A stretch of DNA of 38,208 bases, taken from assembly GCA_001790955.1 (NCBI GenBank), contig MGDP01000149.1:1-38208 (forward strand), in the 5' to 3' direction. Every line of letters begins with the position of its first letter. Position 1 is the stretch's first letter. This DNA comes from Candidatus Tectomicrobia bacterium RIFCSPLOWO2_12_FULL_69_37. Lineage in GTDB: Bacteria; UBA8248. A model generated the notes under the pieces. That model ran no database searches. It worked only from the letters and a program-made list of their open reading frames with translations, and had not been told where the DNA came from. The position numbers and the translations under genes are program-made. This document shows, piece by piece, positions 16,136 to 23,127 of this stretch.

Positions 16136-17224
16136 TCAGGGCCTCCGGTCCGGGTCTCCCTCGTCCACGAAGGCCTGGACCTGCCGGACGAGGGCGGGGA
16201 AATCGGCGCTCTTCGTCGTGTCCCCGGAAAGAATCTTGACCTCCTCGGGCCCCCGGGCGCCGAGGCCGAGCCCGGCGGCGCGGCGGATCTGGCGGTGGCT
16301 CCAGATGGGGTAGTCCTTGAGCAGGGGCGCCCCCATGGCCCGGACGACCGAGGCCCCCACCACGTCCACGGCGACCCGGTCGTCCCCGGCGATGACGACG
16401 TTGGAGGTCCGCTCCTCCCCGGTGTAAGGCCCCCCCGCGATCCAGCACTTGGTTCCGTCCAGCACGACGAGGCTCGGGGTGTAGAGGAGGTTCGACTCCA
16501 TGATCATCTCGGCCATCTGGGGCACCCAGTGGGCGCGCACGCGGTCGCGGGGGTGGACGAAGCCGTAGCCGTTCTTGAGGGAGAGGCTGAAGCGGGGGCC
16601 GCCGCCGTGGCTCTTCATGGTGGGGAGGCTCACGACGTGCTGGCCCGGGCGCAGGAGCCGCCCGATGCAGTGGATCTCGCCCCCCCAGCGGACGGCCCCG
16701 GGCACCCGGGCCCGCACCCAGGGCTCCTCGTCGAAGCGGAGCACCTCGACCCCGTTGCGGGCCTCGAAGGCGGCCATGCCCCAGCGCTCGAAGTTGTCCC
16801 GGGCGGGGAGGGAGAGGAGGCCCCCCATCTCGCCGAGGGCGATCTCGGCGAGCCCCGCCTCGCGCAGGAGGTCCACGACGGCCTGGAGGTGGTCGGGGTG
16901 GGTCGAGGCCGGGAAGGGGTCGGCCGAGTTGAAGTTGGGCTTGAGGAGGACGGGCCCCGGGGGGTCGAGGGCGCGGCGGACGCCCCCCAGGAGCTCCACG
17001 GCCAGGCGGACGGCCTCGGCCCGGCTCCGGCCCCGGACCATGGCGACCAGGCTCCGGCCCCCCTCGGTCAGGCGGGGCTTGCGCACGGGGGGGGCCTCGG
17101 CGGGCGGATACTCCCGGGCGGTCTCCTGGAGGGCCCGGTAGGCCGCGGCGCGCGCGTCCTCCAGCACCCCCCGGAACTTCTCGGCCCGGACCTCGACGGG
17201 GGCATCCAGCGGGACCTGGCTCAT
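16136..17224 (-). CDS. DUF362 domain-containing protein
   Basis: A 362-aa protein of the DUF362 family, whose function is unestablished. Recognisable pieces are VLLKPNFNSADP (near residue 92), VVSLPTMKSHGGGPRFSLSLKNGYGFV, VVLDGTKCWIAGGPYTGE and the segment VAVDVVGASVVRAMGAPLLKDYP. Some family members carry ferredoxin domains, but no CxxCxxC cluster motif is seen here. The start is the ATG at 17222-17224 because GGGAGGAG precedes it by six bases; the frame stays open upstream by 23 codons without a site. It stands alone, leftward, between tRNA-Ala and the coiled-coil pair. Confidence 0.85.
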   Translation of the reverse strand: MSQVPLDAPVEVRAEKFRGVLEDARAAAYRALQETAREYPPAEAPPVRKPRLTEGGRSLVAMVRGRSRAEAVRLAVELLGGVRRALDPPGPVLLKPNFNSADPFPASTHPDHLQAVVDLLREAGLAEIALGEMGGLLSLPARDNFERWGMAAFEARNGVEVLRFDEEPWVRARVPGAVRWGGEIHCIGRLLRPGQHVVSLPTMKSHGGGPRFSLSLKNGYGFVHPRDRVRAHWVPQMAEMIMESNLLYTPSLVVLDGTKCWIAGGPYTGEERTSNVVIAGDDRVAVDVVGASVVRAMGAPLLKDYPIWSHRQIRRAAGLGLGARGPEEVKILSGDTTKSADFPALVRQVQAFVDEGDPDRRP

Positions 17225-17337
17225 GGCGCTCCTCCCGGCTTGCCACCAGGGAACGAACCCGGGCAGATTACCCCGAAATCCCCCGGGGGCCAACCTCCCC
17301 GGCCGCCATGCCCCCGCCGGGGGGCCGATCGCTCAGG

Positions 17338-17366
17338 TTGGCATCCGGGAGGGATGGGGATACAAT
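17338..17366 (+). promoter_or_regulatory. Strong sigma70-type promoter with structured leader for the coiled-coil pair
   Basis: TTGGCA (17338-17343) and TACAAT (17361-17366) are exactly 17 bases apart, each matching five of six bases. Transcription from about 17373 gives a leader near 150 nt before the proposed start at 17523. That leader has a UUCG-capped hairpin, GGCACC/GGTGCC, at 17395-17410. The 298-base gap between DUF362 and the next gene holds nothing else I recognise. Confidence 0.65.
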
Positions 17367-17522
17367 GGGTTGCGCCCGGAGAACCCATGATCGCGGCACC
17401 TTCGGGTGCCCCCGCACCACCCGGGAGCAGGAGCCCGGCCGGCGGGAGAAGCGCTGGGGTCATGCGGCACCGGGCTCCGGTCGGGTTTCCGCCCTTCGTC
17501 CCCTCAAGCCTTGGAACTGGCC

Positions 17523-17912
17523 GTGGCCGGCTACATTGTCGAAATCCGCGTGACCCTGGAAGTGTTCCTCACCCTGGGGGTGCTCTGGTGGACCATCCGC
17601 ATCTTCGCCCTGGAGGCTTCGAGGAAGGAGGAGCTCCGGCGGGAGGAGGACAACGCCCACCAGCAGCTCGAGGGGCTCCAAGGCTCCGTGAAGAAGCTGG
17701 AGGAGGCGGCCGGGAAGGTGCGCGATAAGCTGATCCCCAGCCAGCTGGCCGTCATCTCCCAGCTCCAGGCCCAGGTGACCAACCTGGATCAGGACCTGCA
17801 AACTTCCCAGCTTCAGGACAAGGTCAAGCTCTACCAGGAAGTGAAGGCGTTCTACACGCAGGACCCGGCCGCGCGCTACTTCCGCGCCTCGGACTGGGTC
17901 CCCCAGGAGTGA
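17523..17912 (+). CDS. Membrane-anchored coiled-coil protein (first of a pair)
   Basis: About 129 aa. A hydrophobic helix (VTLEVFLTLGVLWWTIRIFAL, residues about 9-28) is followed by a charged coiled-coil rich in Glu, Lys and Gln to about residue 110, then an aromatic end with YTQDPAARYFRASDW. The topology suggests a single-pass inner-membrane protein with a cytoplasmic rod. The start is uncertain: GTG at 17523 places the helix at the N-terminus, while TTG at 17511 or GTG at 17406 are in frame but have no better ribosome-binding site. I recognise no family. The stop is 10 bases before the next gene, which has the same architecture. Confidence 0.7.
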   Translation: MAGYIVEIRVTLEVFLTLGVLWWTIRIFALEASRKEELRREEDNAHQQLEGLQGSVKKLEEAAGKVRDKLIPSQLAVISQLQAQVTNLDQDLQTSQLQDKVKLYQEVKAFYTQDPAARYFRASDWVPQE

Positions 17913-17922
17913 GCCCCCCGCG

Positions 17923-18339
17923 ATGGACGTGACGCTCGACATCGGCCGGAAGCTCATTGATTTCGGGCTCGCCGACTTTTTCCTGCTCGGCCTGGTGGGG
18001 TTTTTCGTGATCGCCGCGGCGTTCTACAAGATGTCCGTCCGCAGCCAATGCAACGTGATAAGGCAAAGCCTGAGCAAGGTGAAGCGCTCGGTCGAGGAGG
18101 CGGCCGCCAAGGAGAAGGCCGGACGGGACGAGCTCCAGCGCCTCCTGAACGCCCAGAACGCCAACATGAACCGGATCAACCAGCTCAAGAAGACCAAGTC
18201 GGAGCAGAACCGAAAGCCCGCCGAGCTGGAGAAGGAACTGGAGGATCTCATCGCCTGGTGCCACGCCAAGAACATCTCGGTGGACTTCCGGCGCCGCCAG
18301 GCCTCCCGGCGGGCGGCTCCGCCCGGCCGGAAGATGTAG
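17923..18339 (+). CDS. Membrane-anchored coiled-coil protein (second of a pair)
   Basis: A 138-aa protein with a transmembrane helix (FFLLGLVGFFVIAAAFY, about residues 19-35). A long heptad-like region rich in Lys, Glu, Gln and Asn (about 44-105) follows, with a basic Arg-rich tail (RRRQASRRAAPPGRK) that could touch nucleic acid or acidic membrane lipid. AGGAG near the end of the preceding gene serves as its ribosome-binding site. Together with the 17523 gene it forms a two-gene unit behind one promoter. No named family is recognised. Confidence 0.78.
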   Translation: MDVTLDIGRKLIDFGLADFFLLGLVGFFVIAAAFYKMSVRSQCNVIRQSLSKVKRSVEEAAAKEKAGRDELQRLLNAQNANMNRINQLKKTKSEQNRKPAELEKELEDLIAWCHAKNISVDFRRRQASRRAAPPGRKM

Positions 18340-18385
18340 CCCGCCACACCTCCCCTCCCCCGCGCCGGCAGGCCAGCCCCGGCCG

Positions 18386-18414
18386 TTGACACGGCGCCGC
18401 GCGGGGAATACTTA
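18386..18414 (+). promoter_or_regulatory. Possible promoter for the TauE/SafE gene
   Basis: A perfect TTGACA (18386-18391) is followed by weak -10 choices: TACTTA (18409-18414) at 17 bases, or AATACT (18407-18412) at 15. The -35 is the main support. Confidence 0.45.
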
Positions 18415-18463
18415 GTGGTTCGCGAGAAACGGCAAGCCCGGCCCCCGTCCCCGGACGCGCGCG

Positions 18464-19297
18464 ATGATCTTCTTCCTCGAGTTCCTCCTGCTGGGGCTGG
18501 GCATCGGCCTCTTGGGCACGCTCGTCGGGGCGGGCGGCGGGTTCATCCTCACCCCCCTCCTCCTCCTCTACTTCCCGGACCGGCCCTCCGAGGCGGTCGC
18601 CGCCGTCTCGCTGGCCGTCGTCACCCTCAACGCCCTCTCGGGCTCCATCGCCTACTACCGGCTGGGCCGGATCGACCTGAAGACCAGCCTCGTGTACGGC
18701 CTGGCCGCGCTGCCCTGGGTCATCCTCGGGGTGTTCAGCACGAGCCGCGTGGGGCGGGGGCCCTTCGACATCCTCCTCGGGCTGGCGCTCCTGGGCCTGT
18801 GCGTCAGCCTCGTCTGGCCCTCTTCACCCGGATCGGACCGGGAGCCCGAGGGCGACAATCCCTCCCTGGTCCTGCGCCGGATCGTGGACCGCAGCGGGCG
18901 CGTGTTCGAGTACCGGTTCCGCTACCGGCTGGGCATCTGGCTGAGCGTCGGCGTGGGCTTCCTCTCCAGCTTCATGGGGATCGGCGGGGGGCCCATCTAC
19001 GTCCCCCTGATGATCCGCGTCCTCCGCGTCCCCCCCCACATCGCCACCGCCACGTCCCAATGCCTGCTCCTGCTCACCGTCTTCGCCGCCGCCCTCCTCC
19101 ACCTGATCGCGGGCCACCTCGCGGGCACGGGCGACCTCATCCTCCCTCTCGCCCTGGGAATGGTGGGCGGGGCCCAGGCGGGGGCCGCGATCTCGGGCCG
19201 GGTCCGCTCCGCCGTCCTCACCCGGATCCTGGCTGTCCTGCTGATCCTGGTCTCCCTCCAGGTCCTCTACCGGGGCGCCCTGGCGCTGCTCCCCTAG
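18464..19297 (+). CDS. TauE/SafE-family sulfite/anion exporter
   Basis: A 277-aa inner-membrane protein with about eight helices in two repeats. Each repeat starts with the family hallmark: GTLVGAGGGFILTPLLLLYF near residue 18 and SSFMGIGGGPIYVPLMI near residue 167, the second followed by ATATSQC. A central hydrophilic loop (about 123-150) is longer than usual. The family exports organosulfonates, sulfite or other small anions; the substrate here is unknown. The ATG at 18464 lacks a strong ribosome-binding site. Confidence 0.88.
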   Translation: MIFFLEFLLLGLGIGLLGTLVGAGGGFILTPLLLLYFPDRPSEAVAAVSLAVVTLNALSGSIAYYRLGRIDLKTSLVYGLAALPWVILGVFSTSRVGRGPFDILLGLALLGLCVSLVWPSSPGSDREPEGDNPSLVLRRIVDRSGRVFEYRFRYRLGIWLSVGVGFLSSFMGIGGGPIYVPLMIRVLRVPPHIATATSQCLLLLTVFAAALLHLIAGHLAGTGDLILPLALGMVGGAQAGAAISGRVRSAVLTRILAVLLILVSLQVLYRGALALLP

Positions 19298-19429
19298 AAC
19301 CCCGCCCCGCGCGTGGAAAAATCCGGGCGGATGTGCGAGTATGCCGCTTCCATACAGCGTATCGGCCCCATACGCCTCGTTTTCCTCTATGCGCGGGAGC
19401 ACCCCCGCGGCGCTCCCGGGGAGCCCTCC

Positions 19430-20212
19430 ATGCAGTACGAGCACATCGTCGCCGAGGTGAAGGACCGCGCCCTCTGGGTGGGGCTCAACCGGCCCCAGAT
19501 CCTGAACGCCTTCAACATGCAGACGCTGGACGAGGTCATCCACGCCTTCACCCGCCTGGACGAGGACCCCGGCATCGGCGTCGGCGTCCTCTACGGCAAG
19601 GGGACCAGCTTCTGCTCCGGCGGCGAGATGAAGGCCATGATGGCGCTCGACCAGACGACCGGCCACATCTGGAACAACAAGATGCGCCGCCTGTGCATGC
19701 TGCTCCGCAACTGCGGCAAGCCCACCATCGCCATGGTCCGTGGCTGGTGCATGGGGGGCGGGAACGAGTGGCAGCTCTACTGCGACCTCTGCATCGCGAG
19801 CGAGAACGCCGTCTTCGGCCAGTCCGGCGCCAAGGTGGGCGCCCTTCCCGTCGTCGGCGCCACCCAGTACCTCCCCCTCCTGATGGGGGACCGGCGGGCG
19901 CGCGAGATGCTCTTCCTGGCCAGGCGCTACACCGCCCAGGAGGCCAAGGCCGCGGGCCTCATCAACGAGGTCGTGCCGGACGGCGACCTCGAAAAGAAGA
20001 CCGAGGAATGGTGCAAGACCATCATCAGCCACGCCCCGGCCACCCTTCGCTTCATGAAGACCAGCCTCAACTACCTGGGCGACCTGCACTACGCCTCCTG
20101 GATGCACGGCAGCGAGCTTCTGAACGCGGTCTGGGACAACGAGCAGTCGGACGAGGGGATGCAGGCCTTCCTGGAGAAGCGCCCCCCCGACTTCAGCCGC
20201 TTCCCGCGCTGA
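19430..20212 (+). CDS. Enoyl-CoA hydratase/isomerase family protein, DHNA-CoA synthase (MenB)-like
   Basis: A 260-aa crotonase-fold enzyme. The two oxyanion-hole segments are SFCSGGEMK (60-68) and GWCMGGGNE (105-113). It is closer to MenB than to ordinary hydratases: LYCDLCIASENAVFGQSGAKVG (117-138) and the C-terminal end KRPPDFSRF match the MenB pattern. MenB makes 1,4-dihydroxy-2-naphthoyl-CoA for menaquinone; the related ring-opening enzyme of anaerobic benzoate breakdown is another option. No other men or benzoate genes are nearby, so the substrate is open. MenB proteins usually have SGGD where this has SGGE. The ATG at 19430 follows GGGGAG by six bases. Confidence 0.85.
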   Translation: MQYEHIVAEVKDRALWVGLNRPQILNAFNMQTLDEVIHAFTRLDEDPGIGVGVLYGKGTSFCSGGEMKAMMALDQTTGHIWNNKMRRLCMLLRNCGKPTIAMVRGWCMGGGNEWQLYCDLCIASENAVFGQSGAKVGALPVVGATQYLPLLMGDRRAREMLFLARRYTAQEAKAAGLINEVVPDGDLEKKTEEWCKTIISHAPATLRFMKTSLNYLGDLHYASWMHGSELLNAVWDNEQSDEGMQAFLEKRPPDFSRFPR

Positions 20213-20230
20213 GCCGCCGAGGGGGTGACC

Positions 20231-20638
20231 ATGACGCCGAACGCGAGGGAGTGGGGCGTCACCCTGCTCCGGCTGTGGATCGGGTTCCTGATCCTCCACG
20301 CCGGCATCCGGGGCGCGGATCAGGCGTTCGGATCGATCCAGGGCCTCCCCGCCCTCTACGACGCCTGGAAGGGCTCGGCCGCCGCCCTCATCGCCCACCT
20401 GATCGTCCTGGTCCAGCTTCTGGGGGGGACGGGCATCCTCGTGGGGGTCGCCGTCCGGCTCTGCGCCTTTTTCACGGCCGCCGCCTTCGCTTACCTCGTC
20501 TGGAAGGCGGGAGGGCTCCGGCCCGGGGCCCTGATGATCGACCCCGTCCGCTCCACCCTCCTGGTCGCGAGCTTCTCCCTCCTCCTGACCGGCCCCGGCT
20601 TCCTGAACCTGGGCCGGGCCTTCCAGAGGAAGCGGTGA
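20231..20638 (+). CDS. DoxX-like four-helix membrane protein
   Basis: A 135-aa protein with four predicted helices. The beginning, TLLRLWIGFLILHAGIRGADQAFG, has the R-x-x-x-G-x-x-x-x-x-x-G spacing typical of DoxX/DUF417-like proteins. DoxX members are quinone-linked or redox-associated membrane proteins with poorly known function. The ATG at 20231 has GAGGGGG six bases upstream; an in-frame GTG two codons earlier is possible. It is 18 bases after the MenB-like gene and 4 before the repressor, so the three are probably one operon. Confidence 0.72.
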   Translation: MTPNAREWGVTLLRLWIGFLILHAGIRGADQAFGSIQGLPALYDAWKGSAAALIAHLIVLVQLLGGTGILVGVAVRLCAFFTAAAFAYLVWKAGGLRPGALMIDPVRSTLLVASFSLLLTGPGFLNLGRAFQRKR

Positions 20639-20642
20639 GCCC

Positions 20643-21440
20643 ATGGGAGCCGGCGACCCCATCCTCGGAGAGCGCCTGCGGCGGCTACGGGAGCGCAAGG
20701 GGCTCGCGCGCGCGGCCGCGGCCCGGGCGGCCGGCCTCCCGGAGGACGCCCTGGCCCGGCTCGAAGCCGGGGAAAGCGACCCCCCGCTGAGCCTGCTCCA
20801 CCGCCTGGCGGACGCCCTGGGCTGCTCCCTGGCCGAGATCCTCGCCCTGCCGCCCGCTCCCCTCGCCTGCGACATCCGGCTCCATCCCGAGTCCGCGGCG
20901 GCGGCCCGCCGCGTCTCGGAGTTCGTCCCGGTCCCCCTCGTCTCGGGCGAAGCCGCGGGCGGCAACGCCCGCCTCGTGGACGAGAGCGTGCTGGGCTGGC
21001 TCTTCCTGCCCCGGGAGGAGTTCGGCCGCCGGGAGGGCCACCTGATCGCGGTCCGCATCATGGGCCGGAGCATGGAGCCGGAGCTCCCGGACGGGTGCAT
21101 CGCCGTGGTGGACCGGGCGGAGCGCGCGGTCACCGGGGGGGGGATCTACGCCCTCCGCGACCAGGAGGGGGGCTGCACGGTCAAGCGGGTGGAGGTGCTG
21201 GATCCGCGCTACGTCGCCCTCGTGCCCACGAACCGCTCCGAATACAAGGTCGAGTTCTGGAAGTTCGCGCGGGGGGAGTCGCTCGCGGATCGCCTGATCG
21301 GGAGGGTGGTCTGGGCCGGCTTCAGCTTCCTCGAGGCGGGCCTGGCGGCCGAGCGCCAGCCGCCCTACGGCTCGGCCGGCGGGGCGGAGAGGCCGGCCTC
21401 CCGCCCCGAGCGGCGGCGGCCGGACGAGGAACCCTTCTGA
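20643..21440 (+). CDS. XRE-family HTH regulator with S24 (LexA/CI-like) peptidase domain
   Basis: A 265-aa transcription regulator. An N-terminal helix-turn-helix (about residues 8-66, with LARLEAGESDPPLSLLHRLADALG) is joined to an S24 self-cleavage domain. The nucleophile Ser143 is in IMGRSMEP and the general base Lys181 is in TVKRVE. An Ala-Gly pair at 105-106 is a plausible self-cleavage site. A C-terminal Arg-rich tail (about 240-265) is extra. This layout is common in phage CI repressors and in bacterial stress or metabolic regulators. No phage genes are near, so a host regulator of the adjacent MenB-like/DoxX-like operon is the more likely reading. No operator was identified. Confidence 0.88.
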   Translation: MGAGDPILGERLRRLRERKGLARAAAARAAGLPEDALARLEAGESDPPLSLLHRLADALGCSLAEILALPPAPLACDIRLHPESAAAARRVSEFVPVPLVSGEAAGGNARLVDESVLGWLFLPREEFGRREGHLIAVRIMGRSMEPELPDGCIAVVDRAERAVTGGGIYALRDQEGGCTVKRVEVLDPRYVALVPTNRSEYKVEFWKFARGESLADRLIGRVVWAGFSFLEAGLAAERQPPYGSAGGAERPASRPERRRPDEEPF

Positions 21441-21447
21441 GGGGCCC

Positions 21448-22116
21448 TTACCGCGATTGGCCCAGGCGCCGGTAGACGCCCGGGGAGCCGGGCGCCTGGC
21501 GGTAGTAGCTTCTCACGCGGGCGCTCCAGGGGCTGGCCCCGGCCTCCTTCCAGCCGGCCTGGTCCTGGACCCCCTCGTTCTCCATCTCGTAGAAGACCAC
21601 CATCACGGGCTCCCCCTCGACGACGGCGTAGCGGCGGAAGCGCCGCATGCCCGGCAGGCGCTCCATGCGGGGCGCCCGGTCCTGGGCGTACCAGCCGTTG
21701 AAGTCGGCGAGTTTGTCCGCCGGGACGTAGATGCGTCCGATCTGGACGACCGGCGCCAGCCCAGCCACCTCCACCGTGGGGCAGGAGGGTCCGGGAGCGG
21801 GGAGGCCCGGGTAGAGCTGGGTGCAGACGAGGCGCACCTCGGCGGTCCGCCTCTCCTTGGCCTCGGCCTCCCGCGGGCCCGGTTCGGCCGCGAGGGCCTG
21901 GAAGGGCCCGGTGTAGAAGACGTGGGCGGACTCGGCCTCGATCAGGGTGAGGAAGCGGGGCGCCCCCTTGACAGCCTCGTAGCAGGCCGCGCCCCAGACG
22001 CCGGGCGCCTTCATCCGGCTCTCGATGTACTCCTCCATGCCGGCGCGGGCCGCGTCCTCATGGCCGGGCGCTACGTCCTGGAGATGAATGAGAAAGCCCA
22101 TCCCGTGGCGGCGCAC
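21448..22116 (-). CDS. Hypothetical protein, possible dimeric alpha/beta-barrel (EthD-like) fold
   Basis: A 222-aa cytoplasmic protein made of two similar-sized halves, each with the small beta-alpha-beta look of EthD or stress-responsive A/B barrel proteins. Examples are LTLIEAESAHVFYTGPFQAL in the first half and RIYVPADKLADFNGWYAQDRAPRMERLPGMRRFRRY in the second. The second resembles EthD segments, in which an aspartate-rich loop and a conserved aromatic sit at the barrel end. The GTG at 22116 is preferred because GGAGG lies six bases upstream; the ATG at 22101 is the alternative. Function unknown; the family guess is tentative. Convergent with the S24 regulator. Confidence 0.6.
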   Translation of the reverse strand: MRRHGMGFLIHLQDVAPGHEDAARAGMEEYIESRMKAPGVWGAACYEAVKGAPRFLTLIEAESAHVFYTGPFQALAAEPGPREAEAKERRTAEVRLVCTQLYPGLPAPGPSCPTVEVAGLAPVVQIGRIYVPADKLADFNGWYAQDRAPRMERLPGMRRFRRYAVVEGEPVMVVFYEMENEGVQDQAGWKEAGASPWSARVRSYYRQAPGSPGVYRRLGQSR

Positions 22117-22195
22117 GAAAGCCTCCTTCGCGGGGTACGGCGCGGAAGGGCGGAGGGCGCCCCCCGGCGGGGGAAAGCGGCTCGAAGCTGGCTGC

Positions 22196-22489
22196 TTATT
22201 TCTTCTTCAGGGGCACCCGGAGAACCCCGTCCCGCTGCTCGAGGACGACCCTCCGGGTCTCGTAGCCTTCCTTCGCGATAACCAGGGTCAGGGTATCCAG
22301 GCCGTGGTCCTTGAGCTGCCCCAGAGAGATCCGCACGGGCGACACCCCGATCTTCTCCGACCCGAGCTGCACCGTGGCCCCCGGGGGATCCGTGACCACC
22401 TCCACCCCGCGCGGGATCACGTCCCCGCAGCCCGCGAGCAGAAGCGCGATGACGAGCGCGGCGGCGGCCCAACCGGCGGCTTTCCACAT
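22196..22489 (-). CDS. PEGA-domain lipoprotein
   Basis: A 97-aa lipoprotein with the lipobox LLAGC (Cys21) and then a single PEGA domain: VEVVTDPPGATVQLGSEKIGVSPVRI. PEGA domains are beta-sandwiches typical of cell-surface proteins. The C-terminus ends in a strand and KKK. The ATG at 22489 has AAGGAG eleven bases upstream and a good promoter 48 bases upstream. It is probably monocistronic. Confidence 0.83.
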   Translation of the reverse strand: MWKAAGWAAAALVIALLLAGCGDVIPRGVEVVTDPPGATVQLGSEKIGVSPVRISLGQLKDHGLDTLTLVIAKEGYETRRVVLEQRDGVLRVPLKKK

Positions 22490-22536
22490 CCTTGACGTCT
22501 CCTTCTCCCCGGGTGCCGGGTTGCCTGGTCCCGATC

Positions 22537-22565
22537 TATATATGCAAACCCCCTTCTCCTGACAA
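22537..22565 (-). promoter_or_regulatory. Sigma70-type promoter for the PEGA lipoprotein
   Basis: On the minus strand, TTGTCA (22560-22565) and TATATA (22537-22542) are exactly 17 bases apart. Transcription would start near 22530, about 40 nt before the ATG. Confidence 0.6.
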
Positions 22566-22641
22566 GCCCCCGCGGCAGCGGAAGGAGGCCCGCCGGCTTG
22601 ACAGCGGAGGGGAACCCGGAGGCTGGCCCCGGGAGGCCCGC

Positions 22642-23115
22642 GTGGAGCGCCACCGGTACTACTTCGACCTGGTCCTCGCCGGGACGGATCGCCAGAATCT
22701 GGCCGACGCCCTTGAGGACGAGTACCTCCCCCTCACCGCCCACGTCCCCATCTGGGAGCTCTGCGAGCGGGTACGGGAGGGACGCTTCCACTTCGAGCAC
22801 GAGTCCGAAAAGCCCATCGAGGGGTTCGAACGCAATTTCGAGGCCTTCAGCGCCTATCTCCACCAGGTGGTGAAGGCCTTCCACGCCGTCGAGGAGGCCG
22901 CCGGAGAGGAGCGGCGGCTCACCGGGGCCCGCAAGATCCTCGCCGTGCGCGGGGAGGTGCTCTCCGTCCCCCTGGTGCTCCCCCCCTCCCGGCTCCTCCA
23001 GGATCTCGACCCCGACGCGGACGACCTGGACCACATCGAGCGCTACTGGAGGGGCTTCCCCCGCTGGTTCCAGGACGGCATGCGGCGGAAGCACCCCTCC
23101 CTCCGCCGCCTCTAG
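22642..23115 (+). CDS. Hypothetical protein of 157 aa
   Basis: I do not recognise a family. The GTG at 22642 is chosen because GGGAGG precedes it by five bases; the frame is open for 50 more codons upstream, but that part crosses the PEGA promoter. The protein is soluble and mixed-charge, with Tyr/Phe-rich start HRYYFDLVLAGTDRQNLADALEDEY, a helical middle (FEAFSAYLHQVVKAFHAVEEAAGEE) and the tail RYWRGFPRWFQDGMRRKH. It could be a small regulatory or adaptor protein. It is convergent with rmuC, 12 bases away. Confidence 0.6.
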   Translation: MERHRYYFDLVLAGTDRQNLADALEDEYLPLTAHVPIWELCERVREGRFHFEHESEKPIEGFERNFEAFSAYLHQVVKAFHAVEEAAGEERRLTGARKILAVRGEVLSVPLVLPPSRLLQDLDPDADDLDHIERYWRGFPRWFQDGMRRKHPSLRRL

Positions 23116-23127
23116 GCTTCCTCTCAT

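Noticed and set aside
16097-17728. 543-codon plus-strand frame opposite the DUF362 gene
   Set aside because: Antisense shadow of DUF362 with repetitive Gly/Pro/Asp composition and no ribosome-binding site at a sensible start.
18415-20790. 791-codon plus-strand and 769-codon minus-strand (18824-21133) open frames
   Set aside because: Both overlap the TauE/SafE, MenB-like, DoxX-like and S24 genes in other frames. Their translations are Pro/Arg/Gly-rich without motifs.
22597-22602. Perfect TTGACA as a rightward -35 before the 22642 gene
   Set aside because: No acceptable -10 hexamer exists 15-19 bases downstream, and it lies inside the proposed leader of other signals.
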